This document shows positions 14,901 through 23,248 of a stretch of 28,198 nt of DNA, piece after piece. Positions within the stretch are counted from its first letter, which is position 1; the number at the start of each line of letters is the position of its first letter. The position numbers and the translations under genes are program-made. The stretch lies in IMG/VR virus record IMGVR_UViG_3300042519_000639, positions 1 through 28,198 of that record. The stretch is one strand, 5' to 3'. This stretch comes from a virus. The notes under the pieces are model-generated. The model ran no database searches. It saw only the letters and a list, made by a program, of their open reading frames with translations, and had not been told where the DNA came from.

Positions 14901-15039
14901 GCCACTGAGTGGTATTTTTAATCCATACGCCAGCTGCCGCCTTCCATCCACCAGATCCAGTAGTACTCTTAACAAAAAGATTAGTTATTTTTTTCCAACC
15001 ACCAGAGCCCGTAGTGCTTTTAATAAAAATGTCTGACAT
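11947..15039 (-). CDS. modular tail fibre with FFPP repeat linkers
   Basis: A 1030-aa, Ser/Thr-rich beta protein. Residues 5-50 hold near-identical motifs FIKSTTGSGGWK (5-16) and FVKSTTGSGGWK (22-33) plus a degenerate third copy ending WLKVW, probably a virion-attachment region. Ig/FN3-like domains fill 60-470. Residues 505-675 form a larger domain (NVYISTNGFIGIG, FYIRWKGADW) reminiscent of NIDO-type adhesion modules. An Ig-like domain at 680-785 (YQWRYFD, YCDVVATN) is followed by FFPP tract 1 (789-808), an FN3 domain (809-902, VEISWTEVSGATGYDIWY), FFPP tract 2 (903-941) and a last FN3-like domain to residue 1030. The chain ends with three successive TGA codons. It probably contacts the host surface; the linkers look built to swap domains. 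AGGATA precedes ATG 15039. Confidence 0.82.
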   Translation of the reverse strand: MSDIFIKSTTGSGGWKKITNLFVKSTTGSGGWKAAAGVWIKNTTQWLKVWPLSGIFATRVPYIGYLASDAYAGRMPNSTYPVIRIGDSYFGNNADWDLNGWNVSSYTYRWKLYDQNGTDLLTTLRSGTTWSVVAPNSTGSGQDQLPYAIWTSTNSANADEQYLAFEVTANNSSNSQYNGVSFSTRVKVIRESPINLTASLSTNSPSVGTPITYSSTWEAGEAYKPRSTFVQWHRNSTNTTVGGTFLANGASYTPVEADNGKYLYVTETRQNSGTDYDLGMATGVEVSVVTTNVVASAPSTFTYSLTNVSSVTTPSAPTQTRVSSTSNTVLVEMAASFPSDTESYDLLSYGAGSNTGGTISAPITQAVTTLNQYNSSGNFVPTGGTSDAILSISPSASSSSISTFTKAYGKSRLINVNVSTTSGAQSWAVSWNLSGASGGNGTYISNTNSMPLTITVGGASNPTVSINSVTAYSGLNQTGATRAGTAGSPTSLSSIAKPTSTSSTSSLSYTYYANNQLALAKRRVTLPSNFTNNTNVYISTNGFIGIGTSTSTGSTPPITGVFLTPIMRDQRQTFLYHYSDSTNFYIRWKGADWQDATKISEYQAKFYYDSNIVDVNFISNGVDSYSTNAVYNNNVVTQTWAESTLQTSDNFAVAGMTRNTSRDGVDDNFTLITAIKPVVAPTILTAPVVTPSTGTQGVTTYTTTDGTWTNSPTSFTYQWRYFDQGSVYPAAPASIVSPFTSTGQTYRPPANYRTLYGSALYCDVVATNSGGSSTASRSAAVSVNAAAGPFFPPFFPPFFPPFFPPFFPSLPTQVTGVTCSTTRSDGVEISWTEVSGATGYDIWYGGVPSASDTPDHTVGAIITTVWTGAPVGTNNYYVRAKNSVGNGAWSSPGVSGTRVAVGPFFPPFFPPFFPPFFPPFFPFFPPFFPPFFPPFFPPFFPSAPTISSITASNIIRTGAVITWTSTGQASYSIATSPSTALNGATGGSTVRSRQVTGATRLTEYTVTVTVYSGASQTGTSASASTTFTTT
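12217..12333 (-). repeat. FFPP-encoding 12-bp tandem repeats, tract 2
   Basis: Ten units of GGGAAGAACGGT (plus strand) encode FFPP repeats at fibre residues 903-941. The middle unit lacks 3 bases, giving FFPFFP and splitting the tract into two five-unit halves. The plus-strand-first half, with its leading TGAT (12214-12276), is identical over 63 bp to tract 1 (12613-12675). Variation is limited mostly to AAC/AAT, a sign of recent expansion. Confidence 0.95.
12616..12675 (-). repeat. FFPP-encoding 12-bp tandem repeats, tract 1
   Basis: Five units of GGGAAGAACGGT (plus strand), the fourth with AAT, encode FFPP repeats at fibre residues 789-808. With the preceding TGA the 63 bp 12613-12675 recur exactly at 12214-12276. 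The offset is 399 bp, or 133 codons, so recombination between the copies would add or remove one domain cassette in frame. Confidence 0.95.
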
Positions 15040-15047
15040 CTATTATC

Positions 15048-18000
15048 CTATGCGAACTGAATATATATGTCGCCACGGATGCCATCTGCAGCCGATGCTA
15101 GTTTAGGATCAGTACCCATACTTATATTTCTAAAAACTGGCTCAGTAAGAACTGCAGAAGCAAGATTTTTTACATACAAAGAATTAAATGTAGCATAAGA
15201 TGAATCTATTGTCAGCCCTCCAATGCTATTACCTGCTGCATTAGTTACCTGAAGAGAAACTGATGAAGGTGAAAGACTTACCATTCCAGCAGAAGATGGG
15301 AAAGCAGAATAATCTCCGCCAGCACCTGAAGCAATAATCGTTTGATTTCCTGCATACACAAATGCTCTTCCAATAACAACGGCGTTAGTTCCAAGCCATT
15401 CTAATTGATTGTTTGATGAATTCATTCTCAGGGATCCGTTAAAGTTTCCAGATGTCGATATATTAGATCCAGTTATAGTGCCACCTGTTATTGTTCCAGT
15501 AGAAGTTATATTTCCAGCAAACGTTCCGCTTGTAAATGTAGCTGCTCCAGATGTATTTATTGAAAATCCTGCAGCAGATATTCCATTAAGACCTATTGTT
15601 ATTGCTCCCCCACCAGCTTTTACATCTCCCAGAAAGTCTCCTGCTGTGGCTTTAATTGTTCCTCTTACTTCGAGTGTCTGGGTAGAATTTGAATATTTAA
15701 GATAAGCTAAATTATTACCTACATTGAATGCAGGATAGATTGCTCCTCCAGGTCCTGTTTCCCAGCCTAAAAAATATCCTGGCACATCACTTGAATATGT
15801 ACTTTTTGCAAATATAGTTTGGCCAATCTGGTATTGGGAGTTTATAGATCCTGGTGTGGGTGAGTTAAACTTTACCGTTAGATTTGAAGCTAAGCTTCCA
15901 TCTTCACCAAATTTAACTACTTTTGCCAAAGCATTGTCTGCTTTTTCATTGATTGCAGTTATATTAGTTTGAGCCTGCGATAGATCTCCATCTTTTAATC
16001 TAACCCAGGCTGCTGGTGTTACAGTAGTACTCCACACTTTAAAATAATTAAAATTGATGTCAAACCAAATATCACCAGCTTTGGGAGATGATGGAGCAGT
16101 ATCTGAAGATGTTGTTGTTGATTTTTTTTCTGCTTCAGTAAGAGCGCTTGCTGCTTTTATATCTGCTGCAGTTATATCAGAGTCCTTCATTCTTACAAAT
16201 TGGGTGCCATTATAAACTTTAAAATGATTAATTCCAGTATTTGTATCGTACCAGACATCACCTAAAATTGAATTTGTTGGCTGTGTTGGTCCATATGTTG
16301 TTTTAGTTTTTTGATTTGCAACTGCTATCGCAGCCGCAGAATCTTGTGTTACCACCCATGCCGTTCCACTCCAAATTTTTAGCTGATTTCCGTTTGCAGT
16401 ATCTACCCAAGAATCTCCTTGCTTGTGACCACCAGCTGGAACTACGGGGGTAGTTCCTGAATAGTAAACCTTAGAAGAATCTGGGACTAGGCCTCCCAAA
16501 GAGGATCCAGATTCTAAACTTACAACTCCAGATATAATTGCGCCAGTTGCTCGCATTTGACCATTAGCATTTACTTGAAATCCAGCTTGACCGCTTGCTG
16601 CATTATTTGCCGTTGGAGATGCAGTGTTACCTGCCCATAAAACAATATCCGAACCATCATTTCCTTTTGGCTTTATTCCAACGTATCCGCCCGCATTTCC
16701 TGCTATGATAGAAGTTGCCCCAGGTGTAGAACCCGAAGTTAAAGTCATTCCAGAAGAAGATATAGTGCTTGTTCCTACATTCCAACCACCTATTTCTGCA
16801 CTTGAGGTAATAAACCTTCCAGTAGTTCCGCTTATAGTTGTTATATCTGGAATTGTCGATGAGCTAAATTTTAATCCAGTGTTGTTTAATATAAAACCAG
16901 CTCCAGTAATGCCAGACTGGTTTTGATTCATTACCCCGCTAAATAATGAACCACCAGAAATTATTTCAACGCTGCCAGAAAAATTTCCTTTCTTTGCTCT
17001 TAGGTCACCCTGTACAATAAATGTTTGCCCATTCCATTGAATATAATTTTCATTGTCTCCGCCAAGTTTAAATAGTGCTGATGCATCTGAATCAATGTAC
17101 CAATAATTATTTGGATTAAATGTTATGCCACGCTTACCAGATTCAACTCCATACCCAAACCTAAAGGCATTGCTTGTGTTTCCCGATCCTGGAAATGCTT
17201 CAAAGTAACCAGTTGTAGTTACATTTGTACCAATAAATGGGGTTCCAGGAACAAGTACGTTTGTTCCGCTAGTATAAGAAATTGATTCTTTATTAAATTC
17301 ATTAAAAGATCCTACAGCAATTTCATAGGTAGTCCCAACTGCTAATCCAGCCAGCCTATACTTTGTTCCAGTTCCTGGAGAGTCAACATAAGAAAATTCT
17401 TCAAAAGGTGCGGCTGCTTTATACGGCCTAAACTTAATCCTATAACCTCTTACGTTTGAAGAGGATACATCTGGAGTCCATGTAAAGTTAATAACTCCAT
17501 TAAATCCTATAACTCCGCTGCTATCTACAGATCCAACTCCAGAAAAAGATGTAGGTTTATTTGGTGCCTGATCATTAAAAGAAACTAATGGGTCTGGCGT
17601 TACACTAACAATATTACTATACCCAGTAAGACCACCGCGTATCTTAGAAAATCTTGCACGTACTTGTCTTGGCGCAGAGTTTCCAGATGAAACATAAACT
17701 GGGTTTGAAGAAGAAGAGCCTCTGTCTACCCAAGTAACACCACTGTCAATACTGTCTTCAATATATATCCTATCAAATTCTGAGTCATTGGTAAATGAAA
17801 CATTGTAAGATAAAGGACCCTTTATTACTGAAATAACTGGAGCGGTAAGTGGATCAGAGTACTTTGTTAAGGCATAGCCAGTTACAAGGCTCGTCTGTAA
17901 ATTTTTATCTCTAACATAAATAAAGCTGGCATAGTCTGTTTGAAATGCTGTAACGTTACCAAACACTTTTTGTAAATCGTTTGCAGATATTGTTATTTTT

Positions 18001-18704
18001 TGTTCTAATGGAGGTATTTTATCTTTTTCTACAGCTGTCCACCAGGTGCCGTCAACATCATTTGTTTCATCAAGCATCTGTAATCCAAATTGATCTGCCA
18101 TAGTGTTATCATTTGTTGCATCTTTAAGTGTTGGATCAAACTTCCAGAATACAGATAGGTTTCCTACCTTATCCCATGTATGTCTTACATCATACACAGC
18201 CTTTGGCTGCTTCAACATTGTTACGCAGAATTCATTTGAGAAAAGTGAAAAATCTCCATTTTTTGATTCGGCTTGAAGTTTTACACAGTATGTTGTTTTT
18301 TGTGTAGCATTAATTTGTATGAGACCAGATTTTGCAAAAGAAGTTGCGTATTGAACAAACTCTGTTCCAAAGTCTCCGCCTTTGATCCAAATGTTTACCT
18401 GCTTTAAAATTGATTCTGAATACTCTGCGCCGCTAGAGTCTTTGCCGTTCCAGTTAATATAAAGTATTGAGTTGATTGCATAAAGGTCAGATAATACAAA
18501 TTTAGGAGCGAGTAGGCCTTCCTGTTGAGGTGTTGTGAAATTGTATCTATCCGAATATTCGCTTGCACCTTTTGTTTTATCTAAATAAGACCAGGCTACT
18601 TGCAGTGAATAGTCTGTTTCAAAATCCAGATCAGAAACAACTATATCCCAATAGTCTCCGTCTTGGCTTTGGCTAATTCCTAAATCTGGATATTGTTCTG
18701 ACAC
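15048..18704 (-). CDS. central tail / host-recognition protein with FN3 and GDxWxD repeats
   Basis: A 1218-aa protein. FN3-like beta sandwiches occupy the first 480 residues (for example INFTWTPDVSSSNVRGYRIKF near 405-425). The middle has phage J-protein-like features (FRFGYGVESGKRGITF, QGDLRAKKGNFSGSVEI) at about 515-580. Three similar modules, GDSWVD (763), GDVWYD (815) and GDIWFD (877), are each followed by a K-V/I-W/Y-x-G/T-x-x-W/F-V/VR strand, a motif typical of phage carbohydrate- or wall-binding repeats. Low-complexity Gly/Ser/Thr strands (GNITSTGTITGG) follow, and a compact C-terminus ends GIRGDIYIQFA. It probably forms the tail-tip fibre that recognises the host. The start is GTG 18704 with CGGAG upstream. 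The gene lies 1 base after the previous stop. Confidence 0.8.
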   Translation of the reverse strand: MSEQYPDLGISQSQDGDYWDIVVSDLDFETDYSLQVAWSYLDKTKGASEYSDRYNFTTPQQEGLLAPKFVLSDLYAINSILYINWNGKDSSGAEYSESILKQVNIWIKGGDFGTEFVQYATSFAKSGLIQINATQKTTYCVKLQAESKNGDFSLFSNEFCVTMLKQPKAVYDVRHTWDKVGNLSVFWKFDPTLKDATNDNTMADQFGLQMLDETNDVDGTWWTAVEKDKIPPLEQKITISANDLQKVFGNVTAFQTDYASFIYVRDKNLQTSLVTGYALTKYSDPLTAPVISVIKGPLSYNVSFTNDSEFDRIYIEDSIDSGVTWVDRGSSSSNPVYVSSGNSAPRQVRARFSKIRGGLTGYSNIVSVTPDPLVSFNDQAPNKPTSFSGVGSVDSSGVIGFNGVINFTWTPDVSSSNVRGYRIKFRPYKAAAPFEEFSYVDSPGTGTKYRLAGLAVGTTYEIAVGSFNEFNKESISYTSGTNVLVPGTPFIGTNVTTTGYFEAFPGSGNTSNAFRFGYGVESGKRGITFNPNNYWYIDSDASALFKLGGDNENYIQWNGQTFIVQGDLRAKKGNFSGSVEIISGGSLFSGVMNQNQSGITGAGFILNNTGLKFSSSTIPDITTISGTTGRFITSSAEIGGWNVGTSTISSSGMTLTSGSTPGATSIIAGNAGGYVGIKPKGNDGSDIVLWAGNTASPTANNAASGQAGFQVNANGQMRATGAIISGVVSLESGSSLGGLVPDSSKVYYSGTTPVVPAGGHKQGDSWVDTANGNQLKIWSGTAWVVTQDSAAAIAVANQKTKTTYGPTQPTNSILGDVWYDTNTGINHFKVYNGTQFVRMKDSDITAADIKAASALTEAEKKSTTTSSDTAPSSPKAGDIWFDINFNYFKVWSTTVTPAAWVRLKDGDLSQAQTNITAINEKADNALAKVVKFGEDGSLASNLTVKFNSPTPGSINSQYQIGQTIFAKSTYSSDVPGYFLGWETGPGGAIYPAFNVGNNLAYLKYSNSTQTLEVRGTIKATAGDFLGDVKAGGGAITIGLNGISAAGFSINTSGAATFTSGTFAGNITSTGTITGGTITGSNISTSGNFNGSLRMNSSNNQLEWLGTNAVVIGRAFVYAGNQTIIASGAGGDYSAFPSSAGMVSLSPSSVSLQVTNAAGNSIGGLTIDSSYATFNSLYVKNLASAVLTEPVFRNISMGTDPKLASAADGIRGDIYIQFA

Positions 18705-18705
18705 A

Positions 18706-19572
18706 CTAAACTCCGAACGATAGGTCTAGTTTAAATTCTATTGCTGCTTCTCTTCCATTTACTTTGATCAGAGTTGAATCTAATATAGATCTAGCAATTA
18801 ATCCATATGCTGGATCAAACGTATCTTCATCATTAATTCTTAAGCCATCCATAGATACATATGTTTGAGCAGATGTTGGAGTAACAACAATACCTAACTT
18901 AACAACACTTTGTGGATTAAATGTTCCTACTGATACTCCAGCAGACATGTTTAAACTTTTAATATTATATCCGACTGAATGTCCAGTAAATGTAAACTGC
19001 ATATAATCAGTGTCTGAGCTATACAGTCTAACCTTTAATGATGATAGGTTTGCATCATTTGCCTTGTATGAAAAACATAATGTATCTGATGGATCATATC
19101 CAGATACATCTAGGCTTCCAAGTTCATAGGTGTACTCTCTAGCAGCCGCCGCATTTGAACCAAATATCAGCGAGCTGTCTCCAATTCTATAATTGGTTTG
19201 ATCTAATGCTGGCTCAGGGTTCCATTTGTATGGCAACTCAAAGTTAGATATAAACTTGCTATCGTATAAATTTCTCGTATAAGATTCTCCTGAGTATATT
19301 CCTATCTCATTAATCTTACCTGCAATATTTGTAGGAATTGTAGCAGAATAGATAACTGTATATTTGGGTGGTGATACGGATGTGTCTACATCTATTCCGC
19401 CCTGTCTAATTGGAACTCTATAAAATTCAAATCCTAATCTTGAGTTTGTATCGGACAAAGGGTACTCAAGAGATGATCCAGTTGCAATACCTAATGCCAT
19501 TTGCTTTGAATCAAAAGTTGAATTGCCTGCAACAAAATTGGTTAAAAATCGTTTACCAAATTTAGTTATCAT
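18706..19572 (-). CDS. tail-tip / baseplate protein
   Basis: A 288-aa protein that starts MITKFGKRFLTNFVAG, with a basic N-terminal helix and a strand-rich first half that includes KINEIGIYSGE, similar to baseplate proteins that dock fibres. Residues 120-250 read like a jelly-roll/ConA-like sandwich (LCFSYKANDANLSSLKVRLYS, YMQFTFTG). The C-terminal VSMDGLRINDEDTFDP and IKVNGREAAIEFKLDLSF are patterns I associate with minor tail proteins of actinophages. It probably links the hub to the outer fibres. GGGGGGAAG precedes ATG 19572, which overlaps the upstream TGA by 4 bases. The specific name is uncertain. Confidence 0.72.
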   Translation of the reverse strand: MITKFGKRFLTNFVAGNSTFDSKQMALGIATGSSLEYPLSDTNSRLGFEFYRVPIRQGGIDVDTSVSPPKYTVIYSATIPTNIAGKINEIGIYSGESYTRNLYDSKFISNFELPYKWNPEPALDQTNYRIGDSSLIFGSNAAAAREYTYELGSLDVSGYDPSDTLCFSYKANDANLSSLKVRLYSSDTDYMQFTFTGHSVGYNIKSLNMSAGVSVGTFNPQSVVKLGIVVTPTSAQTYVSMDGLRINDEDTFDPAYGLIARSILDSTLIKVNGREAAIEFKLDLSFGV

Positions 19573-19907
19573 GATCTTCCCCCCTGTGTATCTGACATTG
19601 TTAACGTATAAAGGAATCCATCTATTTCCTCATCACTTGAATTATAAATTCTAAATTTTGCTCTTACTCTTTGTGTTTTAGAAGAATCATCATAAGTTTC
19701 AAATCCTTTAAACACTATGTCTGAAAGCTGTGGCCTTTTAACATTTGGAGGAAAAGATGGTCCTGGGCCTCCGCCGTCTGAGCCACCACTTGAAAATGGA
19801 AAAGGGTTTTCAAGCGCTCTTGTTTCCCTAATCTCACCCTTCCAGACTGCGGCAAGGCGTGGGTCATCGTCAAATATGACCGCAATTTTTCCTACTTCAA
19901 TTCCCAT
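19569..19907 (-). CDS. small tail protein with Gly/Pro-rich linker
   Basis: A 112-aa product with two parts. The N-terminal strand region (IEVGKIAVIFDDDPRLAAVW) is joined by a flexible Gly-Ser-Pro linker (SSGGSDGGGPGPSFPPN, about 39-55) to a C-terminal beta domain (RVRAKFRIYNSSDEEIDGF). It lies between hub and baseplate genes, so it is probably a minor structural component. No Shine-Dalgarno sequence precedes ATG 19907. Instead an extended -10 (TGGTATAAT) stands 6 bases upstream, which would place the mRNA start on the ATG itself. It also lies 23 bases after the hub stop, unlike its tightly coupled neighbours. Confidence 0.72.
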   Translation of the reverse strand: MGIEVGKIAVIFDDDPRLAAVWKGEIRETRALENPFPFSSGGSDGGGPGPSFPPNVKRPQLSDIVFKGFETYDDSSKTQRVRAKFRIYNSSDEEIDGFLYTLTMSDTQGGRS

Positions 19908-19913
19908 TTATTT

Positions 19914-19922
19914 ATTATACCA
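19914..19922 (-). promoter_or_regulatory. extended -10 promoter, possibly leaderless
   Basis: TGGTATAAT on the minus strand is a perfect extended -10 ending 6 bases before ATG 19907, with no clear -35. Initiation about 7 bases downstream would begin the mRNA at the start codon. The same 13-mer, ATGGTATAATAAA, occurs at the promoter of the 11821 gene. Leaderless transcripts are common in Actinobacteria. Confidence 0.5.
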
Positions 19923-19930
19923 TTACGTTA

Positions 19931-22900
19931 TTAGATAGCTCTACACGAAATTGTGGTAGTGATCCCTTCTGAATACTCTAAAGTACACTTAGTTACTAGG
20001 TATTTAGCGCTAGATTCTGACATCCCCAATATTGGATACTTTATGCTAACAATATCTCCAGCAGATATTAATGGGTTACCGAAAACTGTCATGTCAACAA
20101 ACCTACCCTTATTTAAAGAGTTTGTTTTAATCCAATTTGCAAGTTTTTCTGCATCCTGCTCATTCTGAATCCATGACGATTCAAATATTACAGACTCCTT
20201 GTTTTGGGAATCTTCTGATTGATCTGTATTATACTCTATAGCAGAGGATCGGCTAATTTTATTTCCAAGGACATAGAAAGTTGTGTAGTCGCTATCGTGC
20301 AAAACAACTGAGGTGGATGTATTGTTTAAAATATACGTCTCCGCAGAAAATGGCTGGAGCCTTTGGTCAAGGACTGTAGCGTAAGGATTTTTGGAAGTTC
20401 TAAACATAATAGGCAGAGCAGGCCTTTCATCTGGATCATAAGCAATTTTTACCTTTCTTATTTCTCTTGCGGTTGTTCCAAACTCAATTAGTGCTCCATT
20501 TTGGTCTGCGACTGTGTTCCCATTATTATAAATTAAATCTCCGTATAGCATAGAAATTGTGTCGTCTGCATAAGAGCCAACGTGTTTGTATGATGACACT
20601 GTGGATCTTTCATTATAAAGAGCTTCATCAATACTCTTTCCGTATAAAAAATCAAAGTAGGACATGCCACGTCCACAATGAACTGCTATATTTTTTGTAA
20701 TAGTAAGTGGTGGAATGTATAGATTTGTAGAATCACTTCCAACATCAACCGCTCTTATCTTAAATCCATTAATAAAAACAGTAATCGTATTTTTAACTAG
20801 GGTGCCTGATGTAGTTTGAGACTTAACAAGTACGTCTATGTTGTAAGATTGGCCTGCATATATTCCAGCCAAAGTCTTTGGAGATGTTTGCTGACTATCT
20901 TTTAAAACAGTAATCTTTCCATTTTGAACTTTTACAATCATTATGTCGTTTTCTAAAACAGCATAAGCCGTAGTACGTATTAGAACATAGTAGCCATTTT
21001 GGCCAGTTGAGTCTAAGCAAAATGCAATGCCTCCAACCTGAGCTGGGCTTACTAGCTGGCTATCAAAAAACATTCTGGTTCCGCATGCCATATATAAAGA
21101 TCCTGTGCTAATTGTATTAAATGGCTTTATCAATAAATTAACTTGTTTTTTGTCTTTAACTAAACTTGATACCATCAAAAAGTTTTTAGCTTTACTATCA
21201 AATCTCGGATTTGCTGGCGCAGTTAGGTTTCCGCCTGTCCATTTTGTAATAGCTGTTTCTCCCAGAGAAACTGAATAAGGTTTAAATTTATTTGCATCAT
21301 TTTCACCTACATCGTTAATATAAGAAGTTACCTGCTTTTGATGATCCCTTTTGTTTTTCAGTGTGCCAAGCGCTCCCCTGGTCTTAATATTGTACTCCCC
21401 AGTTGGAAAAAAATACTTAGACCCTGGTTTTGCCAAAGCTTCGTACTTCCAAAAATCTGATTGGCTTTTCATTAGAACTCGAACTGCAGGCTTATCACGT
21501 GGTGGAGAAAACGAGTAATCTTTTTCTTTGGGAACATACTGATACCAAAGCCCTTCGTACTCAATTATCTCATCGTTAATTAAAACATAACCATTAAAAG
21601 CATCTAGCACCTTATCAATTCTATCTTTATTTATTGTATTTGGTTTTAGCTTGAACATTGTGCTACTGTCTACGATATTGTCATCAAGTCTGCCAGCTCC
21701 AAGAAATGAATCAGAAGATGTCCATAGAGGCTGGCTAGAGGTGCTATTTACCGAAGTAGATGCTGAAGAGTATTTTACAGTAACCTGATTTGCAGAAAAC
21801 ATTTCTCTTGATGACAAGCTTGCTATGCTTGGTGCATAATCAACAACACCTCCACTGGTAATTTCTTTATCTGTAAATACCCAACTTGATGGGGTATCTG
21901 CGTCATAAATTACATTTCTGCTATAGAAGTTTAAGATATTATTTTCATTCACAAACGCGTTCATCTGAATATCTCTACATAACTCTTGCAATACTTCCCA
22001 AACTGTTTTATCTCCATCACACCACCAATAGGCTAGAGATGGAATTGAGTCATCATCAACCTCGCCATCAGTCATCTTTATGTTAATGTTGTAATTAGAA
22101 AACCCGACAGCGTCAAGTACTCTTTTTATGACTGAAGTTACTGGTGAATCTTGAACTAATAATTGTGGGCAAACAGTATCTTGTAATATTTTTGCTGCAT
22201 CGGTTGCATCAATGGTGGCTTCTCCAAATTCAGAAAGAGTCCATGAGTTGGCATAAAATATACCCTGCGTTACTTTTTCTGGATCTACGTCTCCAATATT
22301 AATATATGGTTTTATAATTGCATTTTTAAATAGATACAGCTTTGTATCATCTATATCATCTTTTACGTTATACTCCATCACCGATCTAGATGTTTCGCCG
22401 TGCTGCCTAAACAAAGATAAGCTTAAGTAGTTTGCTGTAATCACTCCAACTGGAACAACAGAGTCGCTATCTGCTGTTGTTTCTTTATTAACAGTAAATG
22501 ATACTATGTCTGAACTTATGTCTACCACCCACCTTGGGCTCAATTCAATTACACCAAGTAGTTTACCATTCATTCTGTTTGTTGCAGATAAAGTTATTTT
22601 TTTTAACTTTTGAGTTGTAGTATATTCACCAGGCTCATCTGTTGACCATGCATCTCCATCATAATATATCACTGCCTCCCCGTTTTCATTAAGAGATGTT
22701 CCAGGTACATTTACGACTGAGTTGTCTTCCTTAACTACAGATATTATCCAAGACAGCGGTGTGTCATGATTAGTTTCAAACCTTGCGATAATTTTATTTG
22801 CAGGGACTAGCTTTACGGTAGTCTTTGCTTCATTTGAAAAATATTCTAAAGAAACACTAATGTTTGTATTTTTAGGAGCAAGCCAATATTTATATGTCAT

Positions 22901-23248
22901 CTCTGGGCCAGGGTAGTATAATCTAGGCTTACCCAAAAAAGCTACATCCCTAGGATTTTCATACAAATCTTGACGTGGTGAGTCTGTTTGATTTCCAGAT
23001 GCATCCTTTGTATAAACTAAATATTTAATTCCTGGGGACACAGGTCTAAATGGTTTATATATTGTATCTATTGGGAACAATTTCTTAAAAGCAGCTGAAT
23101 ATGTATTAACTATCTCTGCTGGTGTAGTTGTTGCTTTTATATATTCAACCATGGAGTTTAGGTTATATTCCATTGTTGCACTTGCAGAAGTTTTTATTGA
23201 TGACCCCCGCTTAATTAAATTCTTAGTTGTATTACTTACAGTTATCAT
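19931..23248 (-). CDS. tail hub / tail-associated protein with ConA-like insertion
   Basis: A 1105-aa protein. The first 300 residues are strand-rich and include YYPGPEMTYKYWLAPKNTNI. Residues 320-470 look like a hub fold of the gp27/Tal kind (YANSWTLSEFGEATIDATDA, VIKRVLDAVGFSNYNI, WWCDGDKTVWEVLQELC). The region 660-880 reads as a ConA/LamG-like sandwich (GGIAFCLDSTGQNGYYVLI, TITVFINGFKIRAVDVG). The end, NPLISAGDIVSIKYPILG through ISCRAI, closes the hub as in other actinophage minor tail proteins. It would form the trimeric tail-tip ring below the distal tail protein. No peptidase or lysozyme motif is visible. ATG 23248 overlaps the preceding TGA by 4 bases. Confidence 0.8.
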   Translation of the reverse strand: MITVSNTTKNLIKRGSSIKTSASATMEYNLNSMVEYIKATTTPAEIVNTYSAAFKKLFPIDTIYKPFRPVSPGIKYLVYTKDASGNQTDSPRQDLYENPRDVAFLGKPRLYYPGPEMTYKYWLAPKNTNISVSLEYFSNEAKTTVKLVPANKIIARFETNHDTPLSWIISVVKEDNSVVNVPGTSLNENGEAVIYYDGDAWSTDEPGEYTTTQKLKKITLSATNRMNGKLLGVIELSPRWVVDISSDIVSFTVNKETTADSDSVVPVGVITANYLSLSLFRQHGETSRSVMEYNVKDDIDDTKLYLFKNAIIKPYINIGDVDPEKVTQGIFYANSWTLSEFGEATIDATDAAKILQDTVCPQLLVQDSPVTSVIKRVLDAVGFSNYNINIKMTDGEVDDDSIPSLAYWWCDGDKTVWEVLQELCRDIQMNAFVNENNILNFYSRNVIYDADTPSSWVFTDKEITSGGVVDYAPSIASLSSREMFSANQVTVKYSSASTSVNSTSSQPLWTSSDSFLGAGRLDDNIVDSSTMFKLKPNTINKDRIDKVLDAFNGYVLINDEIIEYEGLWYQYVPKEKDYSFSPPRDKPAVRVLMKSQSDFWKYEALAKPGSKYFFPTGEYNIKTRGALGTLKNKRDHQKQVTSYINDVGENDANKFKPYSVSLGETAITKWTGGNLTAPANPRFDSKAKNFLMVSSLVKDKKQVNLLIKPFNTISTGSLYMACGTRMFFDSQLVSPAQVGGIAFCLDSTGQNGYYVLIRTTAYAVLENDIMIVKVQNGKITVLKDSQQTSPKTLAGIYAGQSYNIDVLVKSQTTSGTLVKNTITVFINGFKIRAVDVGSDSTNLYIPPLTITKNIAVHCGRGMSYFDFLYGKSIDEALYNERSTVSSYKHVGSYADDTISMLYGDLIYNNGNTVADQNGALIEFGTTAREIRKVKIAYDPDERPALPIMFRTSKNPYATVLDQRLQPFSAETYILNNTSTSVVLHDSDYTTFYVLGNKISRSSAIEYNTDQSEDSQNKESVIFESSWIQNEQDAEKLANWIKTNSLNKGRFVDMTVFGNPLISAGDIVSIKYPILGMSESSAKYLVTKCTLEYSEGITTTISCRAI

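Noticed and set aside
11947-15039. Diversity-generating retroelement target in the fibre
   Set aside because: No reverse transcriptase or template repeat with A-biased changes is visible in the window.
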